Source: Scortum barcoo
Taxonomy: Eukaryota > Chordata > Actinopteri > Centrarchiformes > Terapontidae
Direction of reading: 5' to 3'
DNA: 64,000 bases
Assembly: GCA_023238725.1 (NCBI GenBank)
Contig: CM041536.1
Coordinates: 1 to 64,000, forward strand
Shown here piece after piece: positions 1 through 10,756 of the stretch. The first letter of the stretch is position 1. Each line of letters begins with the position of its first letter. The notes below the pieces were generated by a model that was not told where the DNA came from, did not search any database, and saw only the letters and a program-made list of their open reading frames with translations. The translations under genes and the position numbers were made by a program.

Positions 1-2052
1 AATTCTCCTCTCCAGTACCCTGGCGTAGACCTTCCCGGGGAGGCTGAGAAGTGTGATCCCCCTGTGGTAGGGAACACACTCTCTGGTCCCCCCCCCTTTT
101 TAAAAGAGGGACTTGAGGTACTCAGGGCGGATCTCATCCACCCCCGGCGCCTTGCCACCGAGGAGCTTGCGAACTACCTCAGTGACTTCGGCTTGGGTGA
201 TGGACGAGTCCACCTCAGAGTTCCCCAGCCTCTGCTTCCTCATTGGAAGGCAAGTCGGTGGGATTGAGGAGATCCTCAAAGTATTTCTTCTACTGTCCGA
301 TAATGTCCCCAGTTGAGGTCAACAGCTCCCCACCCGCACTGTAAACAGTGTTGGCAGAGTACTGCTTCCCACCTTCTGAGGCACCGGACGGTTTGCCAGA
401 ATCTCTTCGAAGGCCGACCGATAGTCCTCCTCCATGGCCTCACCAAACTCCTCCCAGACCCGAGTTTTTGCCTCCAGGACCGTTTTGGGCTGCGGCTTTC
501 TTGGCCTGCCGGTGCACCTGTCAACTGCGTCAGGAGTCCCACAGGCCAACATGGTCTGATAGGACTCCTTCTTCAGCCTGATGGCATCCCTTACCACTTC
601 CGATGTCCACCACTGGGTTCGGGGGTTGCTGCCACGACAGGCACCAGAGACCTTGCGTCCACAACTTCGAACTGCACATGTCGACAATGGAGGCAGAGAA
701 CATGGTCCACTCAGACTCAATGTCCCCAGCCTCCCTCGGAATCTGTGAGAAGCTCTTCCGGACGGTGGGAGTTGAAGACCTCCCTGACAGAGGGCTCGGC
801 CAGACGTTCCCAACAGACCCTCACAATACGTTTGGGTCTGCCAGGTCTGTCCAACTTCCTCCTCTGCCAGCGGATCCAACTCACCACCAGGTGGTGATCG
901 GTTGACAGCTCAGCCCCTCTCTTTACACCCGAGTGTCCAAGACATACGGCCGGAGATCAGATGAAACGACAACAAAGTCAATCATCGACCTCCGGCCTAG
1001 GGTGTCCTGGTGCCACGTGCACTGATGGACACCCTTATGCTTGCGAACATGGTGTTCAAGTTATGGACAAACTGTGACTAGCACAGAAGTCCAATAACAG
1101 AACACCGCTTCAAGGGTTTAGATCGGGGAGGCCGTTCCTCCCGATCACGCCCCTCCAGGTATCACTGTCGTTGCCCACGTGAGCGTTGAAGTCCCCCAGT
1201 AGAACAATGGAGTCCCCAGTCGGAGCACTATCAAGTACCCCTCCCAGAGGACTCCAAGAAGGCCAGATACTCTGTACTGCTGTTCAGGCCCGTAGGCACA
1301 AACAACAGCAAGAGACCTATCCCCAACCCGAAGGCGCAGGGAAGCGACCCTCTCGTTCACCGGGGTGAACTCCAACACATGGCGGCTGAGCTGGGGAGCT
1401 ATAAGCAAGCCCACACCAGCTCACCGCCGCTCACCCTGGGTAACACCAGAGTAGTGGAGGGTCCAGCCCCTCTCGAGAAGCTGGGTTCCAGAGCCCAAGC
1501 TATGCTTGGAGGTGAGCCCGACTATCTCTAGCCGGTACCTCTCAACCTCCCGCACACTGAGCTCAGGCTCCTTCCCCCCCAGCGAGGTGACATTCCATGT
1601 CCCTATTGCCAGAGAATTTTGGTCAGGTCAGGGATTGGGTCGTCGAGGCCCCCTGCCACGACTGCTACCCAAACCACATTGCACCGGCCCCTCATGGACC
1701 TTCCTGCGGGTGGTGAGCCTACTGGAAGGCGGGCCCACGTCACCATTTCGGGCTGAGCCCGGCCGGGTTCCCGTGGGCAAAGACCCGACCGCCACCAGGC
1801 GCTCAGGCCTCGCCTGCGAGCCCCAACCTCAGGCCTGGCTCCAGGGTGGGGCCCCAGGTAACGCCAATCCGAGGCGACGTAACGGTCCTTGTTGGTTTAC
1901 TATTCATGATGGGCTTGTGAACGGCTCTTAGTCTGGCCCGTCACCTAGGACCTGTTTGTCATGGGAGACCCTACCAGAGGGCTTAATTCCCTCCTAAGAT
2001 CGTTCGGGAACACAAACCCCTCCACCACAGTAAGGTGGCGGTTCAAGGAGGG
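1..2052 (-). mobile_element. Rex3-type (RTE clade) LINE, copy 1, decayed; cut by window start
   Basis: The minus strand carries fragments of an apurinic-type endonuclease (the antisense reading around 1145-1414 has the same endonuclease segment as copy 2) and of the start of the reverse transcriptase. It is nearly the same sequence as 17307-19380, where a Rex3 hallmark is present, so family assignment rests on that copy. The coding 5' end lies at about 2052, with a GC-rich leader whose antisense reads CGCCACCTTACTGTGGTGG, and the element runs off the left edge. Many frame breaks make it non-coding. The right junction (GTGTTGTTTTA at 2053-2063) is the same as in copy 2, so the two copies probably spread by duplication of an already occupied array unit. 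Only strength on identity is inferred from copy 2. Confidence 0.8.
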
Positions 2053-2063
2053 GTGTTGTTTTA

Positions 2064-2488
2064 TTATTTATTATATTCTATCTATTTATCTAATCTTTCA
2101 ATAATGCAATTATTGATGTTTATTATTGATACTGGGATAAAGGGGACATGAAATTGCAACTTAAATACGAGTACTTGTTCAAGTGTTATAAATGATAATA
2201 CAATCATTATTGCATGTAAAAATAAAACTGAATTCTTCTCGTTCAGAAAACTATTGTGGAATTAATCCTTCAGTATAACTTTATCAATGATAATAATCCA
2301 GTAATAGTCTCACACTGACAGGGGGACCACAGAGATTGATTTGAAGGCTCATTTTGTCGTCGTGGTGAGAAGATTTTTTTTGTTTTGATCTTCAGCTGTT
2401 ACCAATGAAACTTCATAAAATTATCACAAAGTTGTCAAAGTTCAGACTTTATTAAAGATTTTTTTGGACCATTTTTCACACATTTTGT
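2064..2488. other. AT-rich array spacer between Rex3 and tRNA-Met
   Basis: Non-coding spacer present in every array unit of this type (matching copies start near 19392 and 27646). It begins with a TATTCTATCTATTTATCTAA stretch that is the empty Rex3 target in other units, followed by a segment around GGGGACATGAAATTGCAACT. No gene is visible. Confidence 0.7.
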
Positions 2489-2561
2489 GCCTTGTTGGCG
2501 CAGTAGGCAGCGCGTCAGTCTCATAATCTGAAGGTCGTGAGTTTGAGCCTCACACAGGGCA
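2489..2561 (+). tRNA. trnM-CAU: tRNA-Met(CAU), elongator type, array copy 1, T-loop variant
   Basis: A 73-nt cloverleaf: the acceptor arms GCCTTGT and ACAGGGC pair (one G-U), followed by discriminator A, D arm GCGC/GCGC and anticodon loop CTCATAA. The sequence closely resembles the vertebrate elongator tRNA-Met. The T loop reads GTTTGAG instead of GTTCGAG, so the normally invariant C of the B box is T. This should weaken pol III recognition and tertiary folding, so the copy may be inactive. Confidence 0.8.
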
Positions 2562-3442
2562 GCTATTTTCAACATTACAACTGTCCACGCTGAACCTGCA
2601 CACATTTTGTTGTTGCTCTTGCTAAGTGCTCACTTCAAAAATGCTCCACAACAATGGAAAACACTCCCACACAGATGCGTGTGTCCTCTTTGATCCACAT
2701 TTCATCCTTCAGTCTGTATCTGTTGGCCTCCACTGCTCTTTGCTCGCTTTGCTTCTTCCTTTATCTGACCTCGACCCCCATCATCTGTTAGTGCTTTAAC
2801 ATTACGTCAACATACAGATCATTTAAAACTGCTGGAAACATAAACCACGTTAAATAATGTTTAGAAAAACTGACATTTGAAAACCTTGAGTCATCAAACA
2901 TTTGGTATTTTTGCTAGAGAAATGACTTTATCTTTACTGATTATCAAAACGGGTTCCTGATTAATTTATTCTGCTTTGTTATTTTTGTAATTGTCTCTGA
3001 ATTGTAACTAAGTACATTAACACAAGCACTGTACTTAAGTACAATATTGACAAGTTTGTACTTTACTTGAGTATTTCCATTTAATTGTACTTTATACTTC
3101 TTCTCTACCTAATTTCTGGGGGAATTATTGTTCTTTTTACTCCACTGCATTTGCAAAAGAATAAACTGAAAATAAACATTGCAGATAACGTTGATTTTTT
3201 AAATATTATGCAATATGATATGTGTAAATGCTGCTTCTATAATAATGTATCAGTGACAATCAAATAATACTACATTTAATACAATCTATAATAATATAAC
3301 ACTGACAGATAACCACAGAGTTTAATACAAAGGCTGATTTTGTCATTACAGTAAGAAGATTTAGTTTCCTGTACACACTCAGTAACTAAATGTGATGTTG
3401 CAGCATCTTTAAAGGGTCTGTTTGTGCCCTGCCTGCTTCTCG
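2562..3442. other. Array spacer with AGTACTTAAGTAC-type teleost repeat
   Basis: Non-coding DNA between tRNA-Met and 5S. At about 3001-3110 it holds a repeat built on 'taactaagtacatt... tacttaagtaca... tacttgagtattt', a motif type I know as common in fish genomes. The same block recurs near 9040, 15930 and 20330. I see no coding sequence. Confidence 0.6.
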
Positions 3443-3563
3443 GCTTACGGCCATACCACCCTGAACACGCCCGATCTCGTCCGATCTCGGAAGCTAAGCA
3501 GTGGTCGGGCCTGGTTAGTACTTGGATGGGAGACCGCCTGGGAATACCAGGTGCTGTAAGCTT
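3443..3563 (+). rRNA. 5S: 5S rRNA, array copy 1 (1-nt insertion in internal promoter)
   Basis: Starts GCTTACGGCCATACCACCCT and ends TGCTGTAAGCTT followed by a T run that serves as pol III terminator, as in vertebrate 5S genes. The A-box region reads AAGCAGTGGTCGGGC where the usual sequence is AAGCAGGGTCGGGC, which is one extra base and gives 121 nt instead of 120. The C-box part (TTAGTACTTGGATGGGAGAC) is intact. It may be a pseudogene or carry a sequencing error. Confidence 0.88.
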
Positions 3564-4123
3564 TTTCACTTCTCTCTACAAACAGCAGAGGACGCTGCTG
3601 CTTCTTCGCTGCACTGCACACACACACACAGCTGACAAACACAGCAGCTTCTCTCTGGACTTTACATTAGATTATCTGAAATGATCCATATTTAACTCTC
3701 TTCTCCCTCTGACCTGTGTACAAAATATACAAAAGATGAAACTTAAATATCAATACATAAATAGATAAATGCAAAAATATGTCTTTAAATATACACAGGG
3801 ACAAATAAATAACATCATCAGAAATAGTTAATTGCATGAGTAGAATGAAATAACTAAATAAATAAGTCAAAGAATAAATAAATAAATACAGAAGCTTGCT
3901 TCAGACTGAGGTCAGCACCTTTAATGTCAGTGTACGAAAACAGAAATACTTAATGTAGATTTATGGAAACACATTTGAGAGATTTAATCACTTATGTCCT
4001 GATTAAATACCATTCTTGATTTATTTTCTGCATTTCTCTTTATATTTCTGTGTTGTTTTATTATTTACTATATTCTATCTATTTATCTAATCTTTCACGA
4101 ATGCAATTATTGATCTGTTAGTA

Positions 4124-4164
<41 letters not shown>

Positions 4165-4430
4165 ATTTTCCTTATTATATATGATTATTCTTTATGTCTT
4201 ATAATCACATATCATAGTAATAATAACGAATTCTCAGATTCCCTTCATTGCTCTGCTTTGTTTTGGTCTGTAAGCAGGAGTGTTATCTCAGTGACGCTGA
4301 GCTCTTCTCAGCAGCGTGTGTTCCTGGTGGAAAACTCCCACCCCCACATTGCCCTGTTTAAATCTCCTTCTGAAGAATGGAAAGAATTTGGGCCCTTTCA
4401 CACTGAAATGCAACTCCATCTCTGACTGGG
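3564..4430. other. 5S downstream spacer with (TTA)n microsatellite
   Basis: AT-rich spacer shared with 9899-10756 and 27152-28075. It contains short AAATAAATA runs and a (TTA/ATT)n microsatellite at about 4128-4164 just before the retroviral relic. Matching spacer in the Rex3-type units has Rex3 at 'GTGTTGTTTTA'. No gene is visible. Confidence 0.6.
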
Positions 4431-6270
4431 AGCCTACAGGTGATACCAAAATCTTGTATTCGCCATCAACAGGTATTTATAAATGACCTCTTTCTCTTGA
4501 CATTCATGCATTCAGATCTGTACACCTGGTTGATGAATATGACAAATTCTCTCCACACACTGAAGCAATGGTCTCTGACTCTTCTCTCCTCCCTCCAGCT
4601 TTGCAGGAGGTGCCGCCCTCTTTGTGGGCTAAGGGAAAGTATGATGTCGGTTTGATAAAAAAAAATGCTCAACCTGTGGTGATCACGCCTAAATCTTCTT
4701 ATAGGCCATGTAAACAACAGTATCCCCTGAAGCAGGAAGCTATTGATGGAATCACAATTTATGGGAAGAACCTCTCGTCTCATAACAAGGTCATGATGGA
4801 CCCCTGAGGCTGACCAGGCTTAAATTAGCCCTGCAGTCTTCTCCCACTCTCGGGCTATCCTGACCCCACAAACCTTTCACACAGGCAGTTGATGAACGTG
4901 ACGGCTGCATGACCTCAGTTCTTCTTCAAACTCACGGTGACAAACTCCGACCTGTTGCCTATTTCTCAGCTAAATTAGATCCAGTCGCTGCAGGACATCT
5001 GCGTTGCCTCCGTGCAGTTGGCTGCTGCTGAAAAAGCTCTGCTGGTGTCTAGAGACATTGTAGGTTACATGCATGTAACGTTGCTGGTCCCTCATGCGGT
5101 GTCTCTCATTCTCCTTGAGCAAAAGACTTCGCACCTGTCTGCAGCAAGGTGGCTTCGATATCACACATTTTTGCTGGACATGCCTAATGTAACTGTCAAA
5201 CGTTGCAATGTTTTAAATCCTGCTTCTCTCCTTCCAGGACCTGATGATGGGGAGCCACACAATTGCTTGGCTGAGCTCCAAGTATTGTGTTCTCCCAGAC
5301 CTGACCTTTCTGACACTCCCTAAACCAACCCTGATCTCATTCTGTATGTTGATGGTTCCGCAACTCAGGGGCCACTCACAGGGGGTTAATTGTGTGGATT
5401 TTGCTGTGGTTTCAGATAATGCCACTTTAGTGTCTGGTCCTCTTCCTCATCATCCTCTCAGCACAGGCAGCAGAGCTGGTCGCACTCACGGAGGCTTGTA
5501 AATTCGCTGCTGGTAAGACTGTGACCATCTACACTGACTCCAGGTATGCATTTGGAGTGGTTCATGATTTTGGGGCTCTGTGGAAACACAGGAATTTTTT
5601 TTTAAATCTGATGGCAAGCCAAGCCTTGTTAGACGCTATTTTACTCCCCACGGCCATCTCTGTCTGTATGTGTGCAGCTTACACACACATGCCTCTGATG
5701 TTGTCTTACTGGGGAATGCAAGGGCCGCCGCCGCCGCCGCCAAAACAGCAGCACAGCAACCCCTCGCTGACTAATCCCAGCTCCTACTGACACACACACT
5801 TGTCTCTATTCCAGCTGAGAAGCGTCTGTGGGCCTCGTGTGGTGCCTCCTACAGAGATTCTGTGTGGTGGGGGCCCTGTGGTAATCCATGCCTACCCTCC
5901 CACTTTTTTCCTCACTATGCCAAGTTGACACAAGGGTCAGACCATATGTCAAAAGGGGGGATGCTAGCTATGATTAGCACACACTGGTTCACAAAAGGGT
6001 TTTCAGCATATGCTCAAAAGTATTGTCAAGCCTGTAATGCGGGTAGACCAGTCAGGGTCACCCAACAGGCAGTGGTGAAAGACATCAGGAGAAAGCACTG
6101 GCAGGCTAAACGCTGGCACGGACCGTTCCAGATCCTCCTCACCACTCACACAGGCTGTGAAAGGTGGCAGAACGAGCAACTTGGATCCACGCCAGCCACT
6201 GCAAAAGGGTACAATCAGCACCTGCAGAGTCACCAACCACTGATCGTGACACAAACACACCACTGACTTC
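4430..6270 (+). mobile_element. Decayed endogenous retrovirus pol relic, array copy 1
   Basis: Interrupted + strand reading frames show, in order: the N-terminal edge of a reverse transcriptase (about 4568-4752), an RT-connection/RNase H stretch (about 4900-5560), an integrase zinc-binding part with a C-x2-C pair (about 5860-6055) and an integrase C-terminal segment (about 6060-6220). The catalytic core of the RT (no YxDD) and the DDE core of the integrase are missing, and several frameshifts and stops break the rest. No LTRs, gag or env could be recognised. It is a non-functional fossil resembling gammaretrovirus-type pol of fish. The same relic, with the same deletions, is at 10757-12600, so it was broken before the unit duplicated. 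Confidence 0.7.
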
Positions 6271-7055
6271 AACTGATTCTTAAGAAGTCCGACGCTGATC
6301 CAACACGACAGCTGAGTGTGAGCCGAGCGCCGCTCCTGTTGCTACACTGACTAACACAATACACCATACACAACAACACATATTTGTGTAGCTGCTTTTA
6401 ATGTAATGTTAATGTTTTATTTACTCTTTTGGATTTCACAATAAAAAGCAACGATTAGAAAAAGCACAAAAATGTTTCATTTCTTTTATTGCATCCTGTT
6501 CATTCACATTTTAACTTTTATATGTGACTCTGTAGTTATTTTTTTCATCACACTACATCTTATACACATTTTTTTTCTCAGTTTCATTTTTTTTCTTACT
6601 CGGTGACATTTTAGTACGTGGAGGGGAGGCGGCAAAGAATTACACCACAGACCCATTTATAAGAAATATAAGACATCCATTAATCGTTTTTTGTCTTTTT
6701 ATGGTATTTGTTAACAGTTATAAAAAGGTAAAAACACAAGATTGTTTTACACTAGATAAATAAAAAATACTCTAGAGTCTATATGATTTGAGTAAAATGA
6801 ATATCTTATTAATATCTTGTTAAATTCAGATTAAAATGAACTTATTTAAAATCATTTAACAATAATAAAGAGCCACATTGCTGCCTCATTTAAAGCTCTG
6901 CAGGGCAGAAACAGCACAAAGTGATGGCGGCATGTCATGGTTTTAACAACCCACCAAAGAAAACACAGGAAATGTTCCACTTAACTTTCTTAAGAAATGT
7001 TAAAATGAAACTAAACCTCTGCTGCTCTGATCTCATCTCTGTGAATGTGCTCCAG
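6271..7055. other. Non-coding spacer between ERV relic and bromodomain exon
   Basis: AT-rich sequence with AATAAA at about 6439 and poly-T runs; nearly identical to 12600-13383. Nothing coding is visible apart from the pyrimidine tract and AG before 7056. Confidence 0.5.
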
Positions 7056-7341
7056 GCCCGAAACTACTACCAGATCGTCAAGAGGCCCATCGACCTGTCA
7101 GTGATCCGCAGGAAACTGGACAAGGCCAACACGCTGCACTACTTCACCGCCGAGCGGTTTGTCGACAACGTCCTGCTCATGTTCAAGAACTGCGCCTCGT
7201 TTCAACCATGTGAGTTTGTCAGAAAGTTGTTGTGAGTCTGAGTGGATTTCCCACGTTAATCTAATTTCTCGTGTAATTGAATTATTTCTGCACTGTAGCC
7301 TGTGGGAATAAGCTGGACCACTTTGATTTCTTCATGTAGAG
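7056..7341 (+). pseudogene. Captured bromodomain exon(s), TIF1/TRIM-like, array copy 1 (frameshifted)
   Basis: The open segment after acceptor TGCTCCAG translates to a bromodomain C-terminal half with NYYQIVKRPIDLSVIRRKL and LLMFKNCASF, which includes the family's Tyr-Tyr, P-x-D-L and the acetyl-lysine Asn region. The exon ends at CCAT followed by donor GTGAGT (7210). One extra T (CTCGTTTCAACC against CTCGTTCAACC in the other copy) breaks its frame near 7200. A second candidate exon follows an acceptor at 7298 and reads CGNKLDHF then a stop at about 7339-7341, resembling the last bromodomain helix. Wording of the motif resembles TIF1-family TRIM proteins; the exact parent gene is not certain. 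No promoter or other exons are present. Confidence 0.65.
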
Positions 7342-8300
7342 ACTTTAATCAGTGTCCACCTGCCAGAAAATACTAAATCTCAGCTGACATTTAACAAGAA
7401 ACTACAGATCGGTACGGGTGAATAAAAGTCAACAAGGGGAGGGCCCAAACACAGATAAACAAGCCAGACAGTGAACAGTTCAGTGATTTATTGCCAAAGT
7501 GAAGGTATATTTCATTTAATTAATGGAGAACATGTTGAGGTGAGGTACTTTATTTTGAAAATCACATGTTGATTTTGAGCAGCATTACAGTCATGCTGTA
7601 CTTTCACTTGTTCATAAAGGAAAGCACATTATGGGGAACTAATCAGGTTAAGTCATTTTAACATTTCATGTATTTTTTCACAACATTTTTTAAGGGATTT
7701 ATATAGTTTACTGATGTAGAATGAGATCTGACAAATGAAAATTAACCACATTATTTTTTAACATGTGAAAGAGTAGTAGTAGTAAAATTTCATGAAATGT
7801 CAATAAAACATTTTTTTGGTCATCTAATTAACGGTCATGGTACTTCTTTCAATGTATTATATGTTTTCAACTTTACTCACAATATACAACTTCTTTTCTA
7901 CGGCCATGATTTGTTTCAATGAGGTCAGATGTATTTTTTACTTTTTTACAGTTTCAGAGGATTTCTACATGCTTACGAATTCAAACAACTTCATGAAATG
8001 AAAAACAAGTTCCTACAGTGAGCATGATTACAAAAAACTTTTGCAAACTCCCACAATGGGAAAAGGTCTAGGGTATATTCAATAATAATGTAATGTAATA
8101 ATAATAGTCCTATAATACAGCCTGACCTCGACCCCCATCATCTGTTAGTGCTTTAAGATTACGTCAACATACAGATCATTTCAAAATGCTTGGAAACATA
8201 AACCACATTAAATAATGTTTAGAAAAATTCTGCTGTTACCACTGAAACTTCATATAACTTTATCAAAGATTTTTTTGGACCATTTCTTCACACATTTTGT
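7342..8300. other. Array spacer between bromodomain exon and tRNA-Met
   Basis: AT-rich non-coding sequence, aligned with 13669-14743. The copy in unit 2 has an extra insertion of about 120 bp near 13875-14040. No gene seen. Confidence 0.5.
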
Positions 8301-8373
8301 GCCTTGTTGGCGCAGTAGGCAGCGCGTCAGTCTCATAATCTGAAGGTCGTGAGTTTGAGCCTCACACAGGGCA
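8301..8373 (+). tRNA. trnM-CAU: tRNA-Met(CAU), array copy 2, T-loop variant
   Basis: A 73-nt cloverleaf as in copy 1 with anticodon CAT in loop CTCATAA. The T loop is GTTTGAG, so it shares the B-box C-to-T change with copy 1. Likely weak or inactive. Confidence 0.78.
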
Positions 8374-8675
8374 GCTATTTTCAACATTACAACTGTCGAC
8401 ACTGAACCTGCACACGTCTTGTCGTTGCTAAGTGCTCACTTCAAAAATGCTCCACAACAATGGAAAACACTCCCACACAGATGTGTGTCCACTCTGATCC
8501 AGATTTCATCCTTCAGTCTGTATCTGTTGGCCTCCACTGCTCTTTGCTCTTTGCTTCTTCCTTTATCTGACCTCGACCCCCATCATCTGTTAGTGCTTTA
8601 ACATTACGTCAACATACAGATCATTTAAAACTGTTGGAAACATAAACCACGTTAAATAATGTTTAGAAAAATTCA

Positions 8676-8955
8676 ACAGATACAGATCTTAGTGAACATG
8701 GATCAAAGTGAATGCCCCGTGTGAGGCTCCAACTTTCAGATTATGAGATTGATACGCTGCCTACTGCGCCAACAAGGCTCAATATGAAAAAAAATCTTTG
8801 ATAAGGTCTGAAATTTGACTGACAATTATATGAAGTTTCATTTGAAAACTCTCACCACAACACTTTAGAGCCATCAAACATTTGGTATTTTTGATAAATA
8901 AATAGAATATAATAAATAATAAAATAGAAGAAGAAAGAAATATAAAGAAACTTGA
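8676..8955 (-). repeat. Inverted array segment (truncated) with tRNA-Met relic
   Basis: The reverse complement of this stretch matches the normal spacer-tRNA segment of the array, so it is an inverted partial copy lying between the direct tRNA-Met (8301) and the next 5S. A fuller version of the same inversion is at 15130-15655. Confidence 0.65.
8713..8778 (-). pseudogene. Inverted tRNA-Met pseudogene, T arm deleted
   Basis: Minus strand reads GCCTTGTTGGCGCAGTAGGC, then a CTCATAA anticodon loop, and ends ACGGGGCA. Seven bases of the variable region and T stem are missing (66 nt in place of 73), so it cannot fold normally. It is convergent with the direct copy at 8301-8373. Confidence 0.7.
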
Positions 8956-9776
8956 AAAATGACTTTATCTTTACTGATTATCAAAACAGGTCCTGATTAA
9001 TTTATTCTCCTTTGTTATTTTTTGTAATTGTCTCTGAATTGTAACTAAGTACATTAACACAAGCACTGTACTTAAGTACAATATTGACAAGTTTGTACTT
9101 TACTTGAGTATTTCCATTTAATTGTACTTTATACTTCTTCTCCACCTAATTTCCTCAGCTTTATTTAAGTTTTTCTCCATTTAAGTCTGTAAGACTAAAA
9201 GAATAAACTGAAAATAAACATTACAAAAATGTAACGTCTGTTGTCTTTTACACAATAAAATATGAAGTTACACAGTATTCTCTATATCAACACATTTACA
9301 CAATAACTACAGATGTTCTTAATGTACAGAAATGAAACGAACATCCACAGTATCACCAAACACGCATTATCCATATGAATCAGATGTAAACAAATCCACT
9401 AATAAGCCTGAGGCATAGCGCCGCGCCCCCTGCTGGGCAGATTAAACAATACGTCAGCAAAAACAAAAGCTAGCCAGCGCAACTCGAGAAACTTCAGGAA
9501 ATGCTGTAAAGTAAGTATGTACACACTGTAAACAGTAACTAAATGACTTAAGACATGATGTTAATGGAGCAGACTGGTGAGTGATTTCCGCGCTGTTGCT
9601 CGAGCATCTCCGACTAGGAACTAAAGGGGCGGAAAACCAGTTTATAATAATAAAACTGACAGATGAGCACAGAGTTATATAAAGCTGATTTTGTCATTAC
9701 AGTGCTTTCTGTACGCACAGTAACTAAATGTGATGTTACAGCATCTTTAAAGTCTCTTTGTTTGCCCTGCCTTCTG
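8956..9776. other. Array spacer upstream of 5S copy 2
   Basis: Contains the AGTACTTAAGTAC-type repeat (about 9040-9145) and a GC-rich piece (about 9415-9650, GCGCCGCGCCCCCTGCTGGG onward) shared in part with 20700-20760. No coding region seen. Confidence 0.5.
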
Positions 9777-9898
9777 GCTTACGGCCATACCACCCTGAAC
9801 GCACGCCCGATCTCGTCCGATCTCGGAAGCTAAGCAGGGTCGGGCCTGGTTAGTACTTGGATGGGAGACCGCCTGGGAATACCAGGTGCTGTAAGCTT
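9777..9898 (+). rRNA. 5S: 5S rRNA, array copy 2 (2-nt insertion)
   Basis: Full 5S sequence with intact A, intermediate and C boxes (AAGCAGGGTCGGGCCTGG and TACTTGGATGGGAGACC) and a T-run terminator. It has two extra bases near position 25 (GAACGCACGCCCG against GAACACGCCCG), giving 122 nt. The insertion falls in helix I/II 5' sequence and could affect folding but not the internal promoter. Confidence 0.9.
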
Positions 9899-10452
9899 TT
9901 TCACTTCTCTCTACAAACAGCAGAGGACGCTGCTGCTTCTTCACTGCACACACACAGCTGACAAACACAGCAGCTTCTCTCTGGACTTTACATTAGATTA
10001 TCTGAAATGATCCATATTTAACTCTCTTCTCCCTCTGACCTGTGTACAAAATATACAAAAGATGAAACTTAAATATCAATACATAAATAGATAAATGCAA
10101 AAATATGTCTTTAAATATACACAGGGACAAATAAATAACATCATCAGAAATAGTTAATTGCATGAGTAGAATGAAATAACTAAATAAATAAGTCAAAGAA
10201 TAAATAAATAAATACAGAAGCTTGCTTCAGACTGAGGTCAGCACCTTTAATGTCAGTGTACGAAAACAGAAATACTTAATGTAGATTTATGGAAACACAT
10301 TTGAGAGATTTAATCACTTATGTCCTGATTAAATACCATTCTTGATTTATTTTCTGCATTTCTCTTTATATTTCTGTGTTGTTTTATTATTTACTATATT
10401 CTATCTATTTATCTAATCTTTCACGAATGCAATTATTGATCTGTTAGTAGTA

Positions 10453-10490
<38 letters not shown>

Positions 10491-10756
10491 ATTTTCCTTA
10501 TTATATATGATTATTCTTTATGTCTTATAATCACATATCATAGTAATAATAACGAATTCTCAGGATTCCCTTCATTGCTCTGCTTTGTTTTGGTCTGTAA
10601 GCAGGAGTGTTATCTCAGTGACGCTGAGCTCTTCTCAGCAGCGTGTGTTCCTGGTGGAAAACTCCCACCCCCACATTGCCCTGTTTAAATCTCCTTCTGA
10701 AGAATGGAAAGAATTTGGGCCCTTTCACACTGAAATGCAACTCCATCTCTGACTGG
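9899..10756. other. 5S downstream spacer, unit 2, with (TTA)n
   Basis: Near-identical to 3564-4430, including a (TTA/ATT)n microsatellite at about 10451-10489 and the empty Rex3 target site. Nothing coding. Confidence 0.6.

Noticed and set aside
1..1931. Plus-strand open frames over Rex3 (for example 313-897 and 1506-1931)
   Set aside because: They are antisense to the LINE protein frames on the minus strand.
3667..3870. Minus-strand hydrophobic open frame, repeated at 9993-10196
   Set aside because: It lies in the AT-rich 5S spacer, and its duplicate is only because the spacer is repeated.
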